A model generated the notes under the pieces. It had not been told where the DNA came from. It saw nothing but the letters and a program-made list of their open reading frames with translations, and did not search any database. Shown here one piece after another: positions 6,709 to 15,130 of a DNA stretch of 35,777 bases. The translations under genes and the position numbers were made by a program. The number at the start of each line of letters is the position of its first letter. Position 1 is the stretch's first letter. Source of the DNA: an uncultured Granulosicoccaceae bacterium (GTDB lineage: Bacteria > Pseudomonadota > Gammaproteobacteria > Granulosicoccales > Granulosicoccaceae); contig CALJAA010000056.1 of the NCBI GenBank assembly GCA_938028465.1, forward strand, positions 1-35,777, given 5' to 3'.

Positions 6709-7686
6709 ATGGCACAGAATCCTCGTTTACTTGATCAAGTCAGGGATACAATCCGTAAACGTCATCTAAGTTATCGTACGGAGCAAGCTTATGTCATGTG
6801 GATAAAACAGTATATCCACTTCCATGATTGCACTCACCCACAAGATCTTGGCTCGGCTGATGTAGAAGCTTTTCTAAGTCACTTGGCATTGGATCGTCAA
6901 GTCGCACCTAACACACAAAGCCAAGCGCTCAATGCGATTGTTTTTCTATATACACATGTGCTTCGTTCACCGCTGAGTAAACTCAATGGGTTTACTCGTG
7001 CTAAAACTAAGCCACGTGTGCCAGTCGTGTTCTCCCCAATAGAAGTTAAAAAGGTTCTATCCAACTTAGAACATCCATATTGGTTATTGGCAGCCCTAAT
7101 GTACGGATCAGGTTTACGGCTAATGGAATCGCTACGCCTACGCATTAAAGATATCGACTTCCATTACCGCACCATCACCGTACGAGATGGCAAAGGCGGT
7201 AAAGATAGAGTCGTTACGCTGCCTGATGAGGCAATAAAACCATTAAAAGAACAGATCGGCCTCGCACGGTGCATTCACGATAAAGATCTGGCAGACGGGT
7301 TTGGACGTACTGCATTGCCTTATGCATTAGCGCGCAAATATAAATCGGCAGACAAAGAGTTTGCATGGCAATTTGTTTTCCCTAGTGGCAACCGAAGCAA
7401 AGAGCCTCGCTCTGGCATGATCAGTCGGTATCATGTGCATGAGCAATCAGTACAAAGAGCAATTAAAAAAGGGATTGCAAAGGCGGGCATCACTAAAAAG
7501 GCTAGCTGCCATACTTTTAGGCATTCATTCGCTACTCACCTGCTGGAGCACGGCGCTGATATCCGCACCGTACAAGAGCAGCTTGGCCATAGCGATGTCA
7601 GAACAACGCAAATCTATACTCATGTACTGCAACGTGGTGGCAACGCTGTTGTTAGCCCGTTAAGGCACATAATCGATTCAACTTAA
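6709..7686 (+). CDS. intI: integron integrase IntI
   Basis: 325 residues from the ATG at 6709, with AAAGGA eight bases upstream; a GTG at 6703 is less well placed. It is a tyrosine recombinase with catalytic Arg137 (GSGLRLME), Lys in GKGGK (161-165), HTFRH (His268, Arg271), LGHS (His294) and Tyr303 (QIYTHV). Residues about 190-222 (RTALPYALARKYKSA followed by WQFVFPS) form the extra segment that separates IntI from other XerC/D-like recombinases and lets it bind folded single-stranded attC. All key residues are present and the length is normal, so it should be functional. It would recombine attC x attI and attC x attC. It is expressed away from the array, under the LexA-like site. Confidence 0.96.
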   Translation: MAQNPRLLDQVRDTIRKRHLSYRTEQAYVMWIKQYIHFHDCTHPQDLGSADVEAFLSHLALDRQVAPNTQSQALNAIVFLYTHVLRSPLSKLNGFTRAKTKPRVPVVFSPIEVKKVLSNLEHPYWLLAALMYGSGLRLMESLRLRIKDIDFHYRTITVRDGKGGKDRVVTLPDEAIKPLKEQIGLARCIHDKDLADGFGRTALPYALARKYKSADKEFAWQFVFPSGNRSKEPRSGMISRYHVHEQSVQRAIKKGIAKAGITKKASCHTFRHSFATHLLEHGADIRTVQEQLGHSDVRTTQIYTHVLQRGGNAVVSPLRHIIDST

Positions 7687-7719
7687 ATTCACTATAGTTT
7701 TAAGCCCTATACACAATAC

Positions 7720-8685
7720 TTAAAACTCAACCTCCGCCCATATCGCCCGATGATCGGACCCAATAATTCCACTGGTATCCATTGAAGTAACATTGACAGA
7801 GTCATTAACAACAACGTAGTCGATAGGGATTCGCAGCAAAGCAGATTGTGCTGGCCAGGTAGGCAATATTCCATGCCCTCTACGCCCATCTCTTAGTTTG
7901 CCGGCCTTTACAAATTCACGAAAATGATGCGACCAAGGTGTTACGTTTAAATCACCCACCACTATCATTGGCCCATCGATTACTTCAGTTATCTCCGCTA
8001 TTCTTAACAGGTGTTGATTCCTTTCCCAGTACAACTCATTGGAAACTGGTGGAGGTGGATGGGTGCCAAACACATTGAGTTGTTTGCCGTTTTTCTCAAC
8101 AACAACTTGAATACTGGGCCGGCCTTTGCTCATCAAGTTAACTATTCGGTCTTCAACTATCTCCAGCTTGCTATAAACCGCGATACCAAATGGATGATCA
8201 AGCGGTACAGTGACTCTATATGGATAGTCAACCAACTCTTTAGATAAAAAATTATCCCATCCTAAGGAGTACTCTTGAAATACGAGGACATCTGGCGCGA
8301 CCTCATTGAGTTGTTTTATATAAGTGCCATAGTCACTGTTGTGTGCAAGTAGGTTGCTGCTCATCACTTTCACTGCAGCTCTTTGATCTTCAATCAATAC
8401 ATCCGCTGCAGCTTGAGATCGATACACCTCAAAGCCATGAATCGACAAACACACAACGAATATCGCAGTAATCACAAATCGTTTTTTAGGCAATGCCAAA
8501 CAAATCGCCATTAAGAGCAAAACTATGTACTGAACCCTAAAGTGTGAGATCAGATCAAAGACTAAGTGCTGGGAGCTAAAAAGCGCGCCTAAACTAACTA
8601 TTGCACCAACAACACACCACCGCAGATAAAAATCTCGCAATAGGCGAATAAGCATTGCGACTACAGTATTGATCTTGCTCAGCAC
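7720..8685 (-). CDS. membrane-anchored endonuclease/exonuclease/phosphatase-fold protein
   Basis: 321 residues from a GTG at 8685 (GGGAG 11 bases upstream; ATG at 8655 is an alternative). Two or three N-terminal hydrophobic helices (about 20-90) are followed by an EEP/DNase I-like domain. Its markers are SSNLL near 109, a metal-binding Glu in VFQEYS, GTHPPP, VVGDLNVTPW and the terminal GSDHR. The family includes nucleases, phosphodiesterases and sphingomyelinases, and the substrate cannot be told from the sequence. The catalytic domain is expected on the periplasmic side. The stop lies 33 bases from the convergent intI stop, marking the integron's right border. Confidence 0.85.
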   Translation of the reverse strand: MLSKINTVVAMLIRLLRDFYLRWCVVGAIVSLGALFSSQHLVFDLISHFRVQYIVLLLMAICLALPKKRFVITAIFVVCLSIHGFEVYRSQAAADVLIEDQRAAVKVMSSNLLAHNSDYGTYIKQLNEVAPDVLVFQEYSLGWDNFLSKELVDYPYRVTVPLDHPFGIAVYSKLEIVEDRIVNLMSKGRPSIQVVVEKNGKQLNVFGTHPPPPVSNELYWERNQHLLRIAEITEVIDGPMIVVGDLNVTPWSHHFREFVKAGKLRDGRRGHGILPTWPAQSALLRIPIDYVVVNDSVNVTSMDTSGIIGSDHRAIWAEVEF

Positions 8686-8728
8686 AGTTAATATATCTCC
8701 CTATACTTCCTGTTTTAAATACGCAAAG

Positions 8729-10762
8729 CTAAGCTACAACTTTCAAACAAGCCGGCATACCCACAGCAGTTGCCGTAACCGTGGCATTAACAAATAGCTC
8801 ACCATCAATATCGTGCTTGACATGATCCGAACTCACCTCAACCGATACCTCAATATCAACCCCACCTGCAAGTGCTGCTGCATCCATCGCAGCAGCGGTA
8901 GCAATTTCATTTGCTTTGGTCATTGCTGGTTCAAGCGCATCAAACACCAGCGGTGTATCTTGATAAAACACCATAAACACACCATTCGTTGGTTGAATGA
9001 CAACAACTCTTACCAATTGCATCACATCACCAAATACCGAACCAATCGCATTGGCGGTGCTAGCGTGCTCAGGTATATGCAATGACATGCCGAGTCGCGT
9101 TGCAACTTCCGGCAGATAATCAGGTGCCGACCCACCCACACCCACTATCGAAACCCCTTTATCAAACTGCACTTGCAAAACTGCAGCAGCGCTGTTGCCA
9201 TGAGGCTTGCCATCAGTATTATCAGCCAGGATCATCTTCGTTAGCACATCACGTAGCAAGCCCATTTGTTTGTCATTAAGATTAACTTGCTGATGCAAAC
9301 AGGCGTCGATAATTTGTTCGCATATTTTGCTCACCACCAAATCAAATACTTGCCGGCTCGGGCCTAGCTCATCGCCAATCTCCCAATTACCACAACCATA
9401 CAGGTAACGCATTTGCCTAGCCCATAACCTTGCACCCAACACGGCTGCGTCTTTATTCCAGTGTTTACTCAACCCCAACACATGAGCGGCATCCGTTGGT
9501 GTAAAGCCACTATAAATAGCTAGCCCTTTGCGTTCCAGCTTAGCGATTACCCTTCCCCACGTTGGATTAGAATCAGCGAGCGCTTCAATTTCAAGTGGGC
9601 CTTCAAGCATGGCTTGCCAAACAATGAGCTCTTGTTTTTTCAGCTCACTGGTATCTGCATCAGGGCGTAGTGCTATGGCAAACTTATTTTGCCGTGCCGT
9701 CGAGAGCCCCTTCCATTGCTTTTCCAGCATTGACTGTACTGTAGGATATAGATGAACGAGCAAACTCATTGGCACAACACGTCGTTGCTCAATGGCAAGT
9801 TTGCCGTTAAAGCGCACTTCGCTATCGCCACCCAAACCCACAGCACACACTCGTATAGCATCAACCAACGGTTTCCAATCGCCGATGCGCGCTCCATCAT
9901 GGCTGCGTTGTGCCTTACCCCCGCGTGCAATAGCGATATCGGTCGTAGTACCGCCAATATCAACGACCACTGCATCCTTGATACCACTTAAGGCGCAAGC
10001 ACCCGATACACTGGCAGCCGGACCTGACAAGATAGTTGCGATAGGATGAGCTAAAGCCATCTCAACATTAACCAATGAACCATCGCCGTTAACAATCATC
10101 ATTGGCGCGGAGATACCCACTTGCTTTAACGTTTGATCTACCGCCGCAATCAATAATTGAATCGGTTGAATCATGCGAGCATTTAATGCGGTTGTTAGTG
10201 CGCGGCGAGGAGCGCCCAAGGCATGCGCCAATTGATGCCCACAGGCAACCGGCTTATTGGCGAGCTCCTGTATTAATGCTCTTAACTCAAATTCGTGTGC
10301 GGTATTGCGAGTAGCAAAAATGGACGACACCGCATAGGCACTAACCTTATCCGCATGCTTTTTAATTATTCGCGTGGCCTCAACAATATCGAGCTTGCTA
10401 ACCTCTTCTCCCGTTGCGCTATGACCGCCATTAATCACATTAATACAATCACTATCGAGGATTTCAAACAATCCGCTTTTTTGCACTTGTGCTTTGTCAT
10501 AACCTGGCAACAATACACATACCGACCCACCCCTGCCTTCAACTACTGAGTTAGTCGACAACGTGGTAGACAACGCCACCATTTGCACCTGCGCCAACAT
10601 ATCACTAGGCAAGCTAGCCACGGCTTCACTAATGCCATTAGCTAAATCGCCATGTGTGGTCAGTTGCTTGTTAGCCGAAAGCACCTTTCCCGCCGCATCA
10701 ACGATCACAGCGTCAGTGTAGGTACCACCGGTATCTATGCCTAAGCGATAGTGTTTAGTCAT
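8729..10762 (-). CDS. hydantoinase/oxoprolinase family protein (HyuA-like)
   Basis: 677 residues. The N-terminal hydantoinase domain opens with the nucleotide-binding motif LGIDTGGTYTDAV (7-19). The second ATPase-like motif VVVDIGGTTTDIAIARG lies at about 265-281, preceded by LSGPAASVSGA. Together these define the acetate-kinase/actin-like fold of the ATP-dependent hydantoinase and 5-oxoprolinase A family. No HyuB-type subunit is nearby, so activity on hydantoins is not assured. The C-terminus is a less conserved alpha/beta region with GVGGSAPDYLPEVATRLG. Its ATG overlaps the TGA of the upstream iron-sulfur gene by four bases, implying translational coupling. Confidence 0.88.
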   Translation of the reverse strand: MTKHYRLGIDTGGTYTDAVIVDAAGKVLSANKQLTTHGDLANGISEAVASLPSDMLAQVQMVALSTTLSTNSVVEGRGGSVCVLLPGYDKAQVQKSGLFEILDSDCINVINGGHSATGEEVSKLDIVEATRIIKKHADKVSAYAVSSIFATRNTAHEFELRALIQELANKPVACGHQLAHALGAPRRALTTALNARMIQPIQLLIAAVDQTLKQVGISAPMMIVNGDGSLVNVEMALAHPIATILSGPAASVSGACALSGIKDAVVVDIGGTTTDIAIARGGKAQRSHDGARIGDWKPLVDAIRVCAVGLGGDSEVRFNGKLAIEQRRVVPMSLLVHLYPTVQSMLEKQWKGLSTARQNKFAIALRPDADTSELKKQELIVWQAMLEGPLEIEALADSNPTWGRVIAKLERKGLAIYSGFTPTDAAHVLGLSKHWNKDAAVLGARLWARQMRYLYGCGNWEIGDELGPSRQVFDLVVSKICEQIIDACLHQQVNLNDKQMGLLRDVLTKMILADNTDGKPHGNSAAAVLQVQFDKGVSIVGVGGSAPDYLPEVATRLGMSLHIPEHASTANAIGSVFGDVMQLVRVVVIQPTNGVFMVFYQDTPLVFDALEPAMTKANEIATAAAMDAAALAGGVDIEVSVEVSSDHVKHDIDGELFVNATVTATAVGMPACLKVVA

Positions 10763-11490
10763 GATGGTTTAATACGCCCGTCGCTATGTGTATCGTTGAG
10801 TACTTTTAATCTAGCTTTTAAAAACTGGCTAATATGAAATTCAGCATGCGGTTGTACATACCGATATTGTTCAGCCTCCGGGCAGCTCATGCGCGCCATG
10901 CAGCCATTTTTATTACACGCAGCTTCTGGATTATCATTTAGATAACGCACACAGCGATCGACGTCATAGTTATCATTAAAAAATGCATCAACTGGGCAGG
11001 CACTGTAACAGGGCTGGTCTTTGCAACTATCACAAGCATGTTGTTGTTTTGAGCAATGGATGGTTGAATCAAACAAGGCGTCAGGCAACGCAATAGCAAA
11101 CCGATAGGCGTGCCATAAACCGTATTCAGGGTGTAACAACATACCCAACTTTGATGGGCGTAAAGATTCGGCCTTTTGCGCCCACGAAATAAAAGGCTGA
11201 TAAGGAGGCCCACCAAAAGGATAATAGGCTAAGCCGCCCATCTGCAAAGCCATATCATCGCCAATTCGCTTGCTCCATCTATCTAGGGGATTGTCTAACC
11301 CATCTTTTATTTCTGGGCTATTGGAAAATTCTGGCCAGATCGATGAACCTGCATTGCCAAACAGCACCAACGACCGCGCAGCTTTTCCATGTTCAAATGT
11401 CGGTACCTTGTCATCGTCGTTGCAAGCAAACCCACCTCGCACGCTCAGGCCACGAGAGGTAGCTAATTTAGTTATTGTTTGTATATCCAT
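10759..11490 (-). CDS. 8-cysteine iron-sulfur (ferredoxin-like) protein
   Basis: 243 residues. Eight cysteines fall in two groups: C153-x2-C156-x4-C161-x3-C165-Pro, then C180, C192, C197 and C203-Pro, suited to two [4Fe-4S] clusters. The N-terminal about 140 residues resemble the substrate-side region of proteins distantly related to epoxyqueuosine reductase QueG (GGxxYYPFG, FRFAIALP), but the cobalamin-binding part is not evident. A cytoplasmic redox protein is likely. It is the first gene of a two-gene unit with the hydantoinase-like gene (ATGA overlap). An electron-transfer or reductive step linked to that enzyme is inference. Confidence 0.82.
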   Translation of the reverse strand: MDIQTITKLATSRGLSVRGGFACNDDDKVPTFEHGKAARSLVLFGNAGSSIWPEFSNSPEIKDGLDNPLDRWSKRIGDDMALQMGGLAYYPFGGPPYQPFISWAQKAESLRPSKLGMLLHPEYGLWHAYRFAIALPDALFDSTIHCSKQQHACDSCKDQPCYSACPVDAFFNDNYDVDRCVRYLNDNPEAACNKNGCMARMSCPEAEQYRYVQPHAEFHISQFLKARLKVLNDTHSDGRIKPS

Positions 11491-11581
11491 CTGTACAACT
11501 CTTGTGATTACCCTAATCTAGCGCCTAATAAACAATGTCTGCTATCTTGCATGCGAACTCTTTTGCGCTGTGGTGACTTAG

Positions 11582-12184
11582 ATGAAAATATATGGCGATG
11601 CACAATCAGGTAATTGCTACAAAATCCAATTACTGGCCCATCACCTCGATATCGAGCACACCTGGGTACCCATAAACATTCTAGAAGGTGACACCCAAAC
11701 CAGTGAATTTAAAGCGATGAACCCGGCGGGTAAAATCCCGCTACTCGAACTTGATGACGGTCGGCACCTAAGTGAATCAAACGCCATATTGCACTATCTT
11801 GCCAACGGGTCACGATTACTACCAGAAGATCCTTGGTTGAAATCAGTGATTTTGTCTTGGCAGTTTTTTGAACAATATAGCCACGAACCCAACATCGCAG
11901 TAGCTCGCTTTATAAATGTGTATTTAGGTATGCCAGATGATCGCAAAGCGGATTACCAAGACAAACAAGCGGGCGGCAACAAAGCGTTAGCCGTCATGGA
12001 TACTCATCTTAATAATCACTCATTCTTTGCTGGAGATGAGATGAGCATTGCTGATATTAGCCTTTACGCCTACACACACGTAGCGGATGAAGGCGGTTTT
12101 GATCTATCAAAGTATCCAGCGGTTAGCCAATGGTTAGCTCGAATAAGCCAACATCCGAAGCATTTATCGATGCAAAAAAGCTAA
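11582..12184 (+). CDS. glutathione S-transferase family protein
   Basis: 200 residues, the usual GST size. The N-terminal thioredoxin-like domain (1-78) includes SGNCYKIQL at the active-site turn, the cis-proline motif NPAGKIPLLEL and SESNAILHYLA, which contacts the glutathione gamma-glutamyl group. A helical C-terminal domain follows, with the N-capping motif MSIADISLYAYTHVA. It is a cytosolic detoxification or thiol-transfer enzyme of unknown substrate. It is divergent from the iron-sulfur gene, with a 91-base gap that probably holds both promoters. No strong ribosome binding site is visible. Confidence 0.9.
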   Translation: MKIYGDAQSGNCYKIQLLAHHLDIEHTWVPINILEGDTQTSEFKAMNPAGKIPLLELDDGRHLSESNAILHYLANGSRLLPEDPWLKSVILSWQFFEQYSHEPNIAVARFINVYLGMPDDRKADYQDKQAGGNKALAVMDTHLNNHSFFAGDEMSIADISLYAYTHVADEGGFDLSKYPAVSQWLARISQHPKHLSMQKS

Positions 12185-12458
12185 ACCCACTAGACGTTAC
12201 AACGCTTTGCAATTAGCAACATTGTGTCTAACTAATACGAGATTTTTTTGACGCCGCTGTTAGCCGCATTCTTAAACGCTATTACGGGCTTGCAAACATT
12301 TGTTAATCACTAAAGGCTCTTTTCCCAACAGTTATGACATGCGCGCTTAGCGCTGTATTACAGTGGTTTGTTGTATTATTACCGCATGCCGTTGCTTACC
12401 GGCATCTCTCTCGTTGGTAGCAACTCACATTAAGAAAGAAAATTTAGGAGGACACTAG

Positions 12459-13727
12459 ATGTCTTTTAATATTGTTGACCTAGTAAAGGATCAAGTCAAA
12501 GGCCAGCTCCTTGGTCAAATGGGAAATCTTCTCGGTAACGAAAGCGGTAAGGCTGCAGGTGCTACCGATAGCATGATTCCAGCTCTACTTAGTGGACTGA
12601 TGGGTTCTTCAAGCACTCCAGGTGGTGCTGATTCACTATTCAAAGCAGTTAATGATCAAGACGATGGCTTAATGGATAACTTGGGTTCACTACTAGGTGG
12701 TGGCCAAGCTTCTTCAGTCATTGATAATGGCAACTCTCTTCTTGGCGGTTTGCTTGGCACAGGTGGCCTTGGCAAATTAGCAGGTGCGTTGGCTGGTTTC
12801 ACTGGTTTAAGTAAAGGCGGCACTAGCTCCCTAATGGGTATGCTGGCTCCAGTGATCATCGGCATGCTGAAGAAAAAAGTAATGGGCGATGGCCTTAATG
12901 CTAGCGGCCTAGCTAGCATGCTTATGGATCAAAAGAGCAACATTGGTAGCTCACTTCCTGCAGGCTTGGGTGATCAACTAAATGCATCTGGTTTCTTAAG
13001 CAGCTTAAGTGGCGCAGCAGGTTCTGCGGTTTCTGGTGCGACTGACGCGGCTGGCAATGCAGTATCTGGTGTTGCCGATGCAGCAGGTAATGCGGTATCA
13101 GGCGCTGCGGACGCAGCAGGCGCTGCAGTGTCTGGTGTGACAGATGCTGCTGGGTCAGCAGTATCCGGCGCTGCCGATGCAGCGGGTGATGTTGCGGAAA
13201 AAGGCTCATCAATGTTCCGTTGGTTGCTACCTATCATTGGCCTTGCTGCACTAGCTTGGCTTGCCATGAAGTTTCTTGGTGGTGGCGGTGTCGAAGATGC
13301 TGCTAAAAGCGCAACTGACGCGGCAGCGGGTGCAACTGAAGCGGTTACTTCAACCGTTACCGAAGCCACTGACGCAGTAGCGGGCGCAGCTGAAGGTATG
13401 GAAATGCCTGACGTAGGTGGAATCGGTGAAAGCCTAACCGGTGTTTTTGGTAGTGCAACAGAAGCATTCGGTGGAATCACTGATGCAGACTCTGCAACTG
13501 CTGCTATCCCAGCGCTTGAAGATGTTGGCTCAAAGCTAACGGATATGGGCGGCCTGTTTGACAAGGTACCAGAAGCTGCTCGTGGGCCACTTAACTCTAT
13601 CGCTACAGATGGCCTTGGCAAACTTCAGCCAATCATCGATAAAGTTATGGCGATACCAGGTGTTGGTTCTATCTTGGAGCCAATCGTTGGCCCAATCCTA
13701 GAATCACTAAAAGGTATGGCTGGATAA
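12459..13727 (+). CDS. DUF937 protein with 11-residue repeats and one transmembrane helix
   Basis: 422 residues from an ATG with a strong AGGAGG seven bases upstream. Residues 1-170 are a DUF937 (YidB-like) domain: hydrophobic, Gly/Leu-rich, with PALLSGLMGSSS and MLAPVIIGMLKKKVM. Five tandem copies of an AAGxAVSGxxD unit follow (186-240). A membrane helix lies at about 254-272 (FRWLLPIIGLAALAWLAMKF). A second Ala/Thr/Asp-rich stretch (about 280-310) and a Gly-rich C-terminus come next. Composition is strongly Ala/Gly/Ser with no cysteine. The function is unknown. The repeats predict a long amphipathic helix. It is monocistronic and closed by a terminator. Confidence 0.85.
   Translation: MSFNIVDLVKDQVKGQLLGQMGNLLGNESGKAAGATDSMIPALLSGLMGSSSTPGGADSLFKAVNDQDDGLMDNLGSLLGGGQASSVIDNGNSLLGGLLGTGGLGKLAGALAGFTGLSKGGTSSLMGMLAPVIIGMLKKKVMGDGLNASGLASMLMDQKSNIGSSLPAGLGDQLNASGFLSSLSGAAGSAVSGATDAAGNAVSGVADAAGNAVSGAADAAGAAVSGVTDAAGSAVSGAADAAGDVAEKGSSMFRWLLPIIGLAALAWLAMKFLGGGGVEDAAKSATDAAAGATEAVTSTVTEATDAVAGAAEGMEMPDVGGIGESLTGVFGSATEAFGGITDADSATAAIPALEDVGSKLTDMGGLFDKVPEAARGPLNSIATDGLGKLQPIIDKVMAIPGVGSILEPIVGPILESLKGMAG
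13014..13178 (+). repeat. five tandem 33-bp coding repeats
   Basis: Five 33-base units encode AAGSAVSGATD, AAGNAVSGVAD, AAGNAVSGAAD, AAGAAVSGVTD and AAGSAVSGAAD. Codons vary between units although the protein pattern is kept, which points to selection on the peptide rather than a very recent duplication. The unit number could change by slippage. Confidence 0.88.
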
Positions 13728-13747
13728 TCCAGTTTGAAAGAATGAAG

Positions 13748-13775
13748 AAAGCCCCGCACTGCGGGGCTTTTTTTT
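13748..13775 (+). terminator. intrinsic terminator, probably bidirectional
   Basis: A GC-rich hairpin AAAGCCCCGC-ACT-GCGGGGCTTT is followed by a run of T. It lies 20 bases after the DUF937 stop. The complementary strand also ends in a T-rich stretch, so it may serve the convergent murQ operon as well. Confidence 0.93.
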
Positions 13776-13830
13776 GCCCTGATTTTTAACTTGAAATACT
13801 CAGTAATGATCTAGTTAGTATCTTGCTGGG

Positions 13831-14724
13831 CTAAGGCACTGCTTGCAAAGAAAGCCGTAACGACCCCAAGTGCTTTTCGAGCAATTGCTCCGCATCATCA
13901 CGCTTCATACCCTTTGCAATTAACACTGCAAGCTTGACCCAACCCTCGGCTTCATCCAGTGCTATGCGTGCTGCATCTTCGGTTAAGTTTGGCAAAATGG
14001 TTTGCATCATCTTGATACGCCTACCCTCTAACTTGATATTAGTGGCTGCCATATCCACCATTAAATTACCGTGGGTACGATTAAGCCGAATCATCAGCAA
14101 GGTACTAAATAAGTTAAGCACGATCTTTTGTGCCGTGCCCGACGCCATACGTGTTGAGCCTGCTAGTACTTCAGCGCCACTATCCAACAACACTGGGTGC
14201 TCTGCAGCTGCCAGCAAAGGAGTATCTGCATTATTTGAAAATCCAATAGTTAATGCGCCTTGTTTACGGGCGGCTTCGATCCATGAGCATGTCCAGGGTG
14301 AACGCCCACTTGCAGCAAGGCCCAGAACAACATCATGAGGTGTAATATTAAATTGCTTTACCTGCTGTTGCGCATCTTGCGGATCATCTTCAACGCCTTC
14401 AATGCTTTTAAGCAACGCACCATCTCCGCCTGCAATTTGTAATAGCAATCTGTCTGCCGGCCATCCATAGGTTGGCCAGAGTTCCGCGCCATCTTGTACA
14501 GCTATCCTGCCGGATGCACCGGCACCGACGAGTATTAAACGCCCTTGCAGATTATTAGATAATCGAAGCGCAGCAGCTGTTACCGCATGACTAATCGCTG
14601 CTTGCACGGCGCTTACCGCATCAACGGCCTGTTGTTGACTATCAAGCAGTAAGCTCAGTATATCTTCGTCACTTTGCTGATCAAGTTCGCTATGTTGCGG
14701 ATTGATGTGCTCAGTTTGCAACAC
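13831..14724 (-). CDS. murQ: N-acetylmuramic acid 6-phosphate etherase
   Basis: 297 residues from a GTG at 14724. MurQ cleaves the lactyl ether of MurNAc-6-phosphate to give GlcNAc-6-phosphate in cell-wall recycling. The SIS fold carries the sugar-phosphate signature GAGASGRIAVQDGAELWP (68-84), with Glu81 as the likely acid/base, then SIEGVEDD (107-114) with a second conserved Glu. The family motif STRMASGTAQKIVLNLFST (about 187-205) is also present. Its start overlaps the stop of the VOC gene. It is the last gene of the peptide-transport operon. No anmK, nagZ or murP gene is in the window, so the source of MurNAc-6-phosphate lies elsewhere. Confidence 0.93.
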   Translation of the reverse strand: MLQTEHINPQHSELDQQSDEDILSLLLDSQQQAVDAVSAVQAAISHAVTAAALRLSNNLQGRLILVGAGASGRIAVQDGAELWPTYGWPADRLLLQIAGGDGALLKSIEGVEDDPQDAQQQVKQFNITPHDVVLGLAASGRSPWTCSWIEAARKQGALTIGFSNNADTPLLAAAEHPVLLDSGAEVLAGSTRMASGTAQKIVLNLFSTLLMIRLNRTHGNLMVDMAATNIKLEGRRIKMMQTILPNLTEDAARIALDEAEGWVKLAVLIAKGMKRDDAEQLLEKHLGSLRLSLQAVP

Positions 14725-15086
14725 TATTCAGCTCCGACGTCTGTCCAAACGGCTAGTTCATTGCCAGATGGATCGGCGAAGTGAAAACGCCTGCCGCCCG
14801 GGAAGGAAAATATTTCTTGAATGATAGTGCCGCCCGCATCAACAACCGCTTTAAGCGTAGCGTCGATATCGTTGCTGTAAAAAATAACTAATGCTGCGCC
14901 ATTTTTTGTTGATGAGTGTTGCTCGGACGGATAAAAACCACCATCCAACTTGCCCTCGTTAAACGCATGATAATCGGGGCCGTAACTGGTAAACGTCCAG
15001 CCAAACACTTGCGTATAGAATTTTTCTATAGCTTCAAAATCAGTTGCGGGTAGTTCGATATAATCAATCTTACCGTGAGTTGGCAT
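14724..15086 (-). CDS. VOC (glyoxalase/bleomycin-resistance-like) family protein
   Basis: 120 residues from the ATG at 15086; the longer frame upstream is intergenic DNA and the tail of dppF. The fold is two beta-alpha-beta3 modules: IDYIELPATDFEAIEKFYTQVFGW at the N-terminus and ADPSGNELAVW near the end, the classic VOC end motif with a metal-binding-type Glu. Possible substrates include small toxic electrophiles, but these proteins are too varied for a guess. It lies 44 bases after dppF and overlaps murQ, so it is co-transcribed. Confidence 0.85.
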   Translation of the reverse strand: MPTHGKIDYIELPATDFEAIEKFYTQVFGWTFTSYGPDYHAFNEGKLDGGFYPSEQHSSTKNGAALVIFYSNDIDATLKAVVDAGGTIIQEIFSFPGGRRFHFADPSGNELAVWTDVGAE

Positions 15087-15130
15087 AGTCGCGCTTCCGT
15101 AGTTGAGCGTATACTTAAGACTACTACCAA

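Larger units (their letters stand above)
1..7686. mobile_element. chromosomal integron: intI, attI region and leftward cassette array, split by an IS
   Basis: The parts are a dedicated integron integrase on the plus strand (6709-7686) and at least four cassettes, all on the minus strand, each followed by an attC with GCCTAAC/GTTAGGC boxes. This is the normal head-to-head integron layout. Near-identity of three attC sites points to a sedentary chromosomal integron rather than a mobile class 1-3 element. The array continues to, or ends near, the left edge. The IS91-like element at about 4264-6506 breaks the usual intI-attI-first cassette continuity. Confidence 0.88.

Noticed and set aside
6692-7686. 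CRISPR array or tRNA genes near the integron
   Set aside because: No regularly spaced repeats and no cloverleaf-like sequence were seen here or elsewhere in the window.
12974-13621. A 215-codon minus-strand frame opposite the DUF937 gene
   Set aside because: It is a shadow frame caused by the Ala/Gly-rich repeat codons. It is Pro/Ala/Ser-rich with no start signals.
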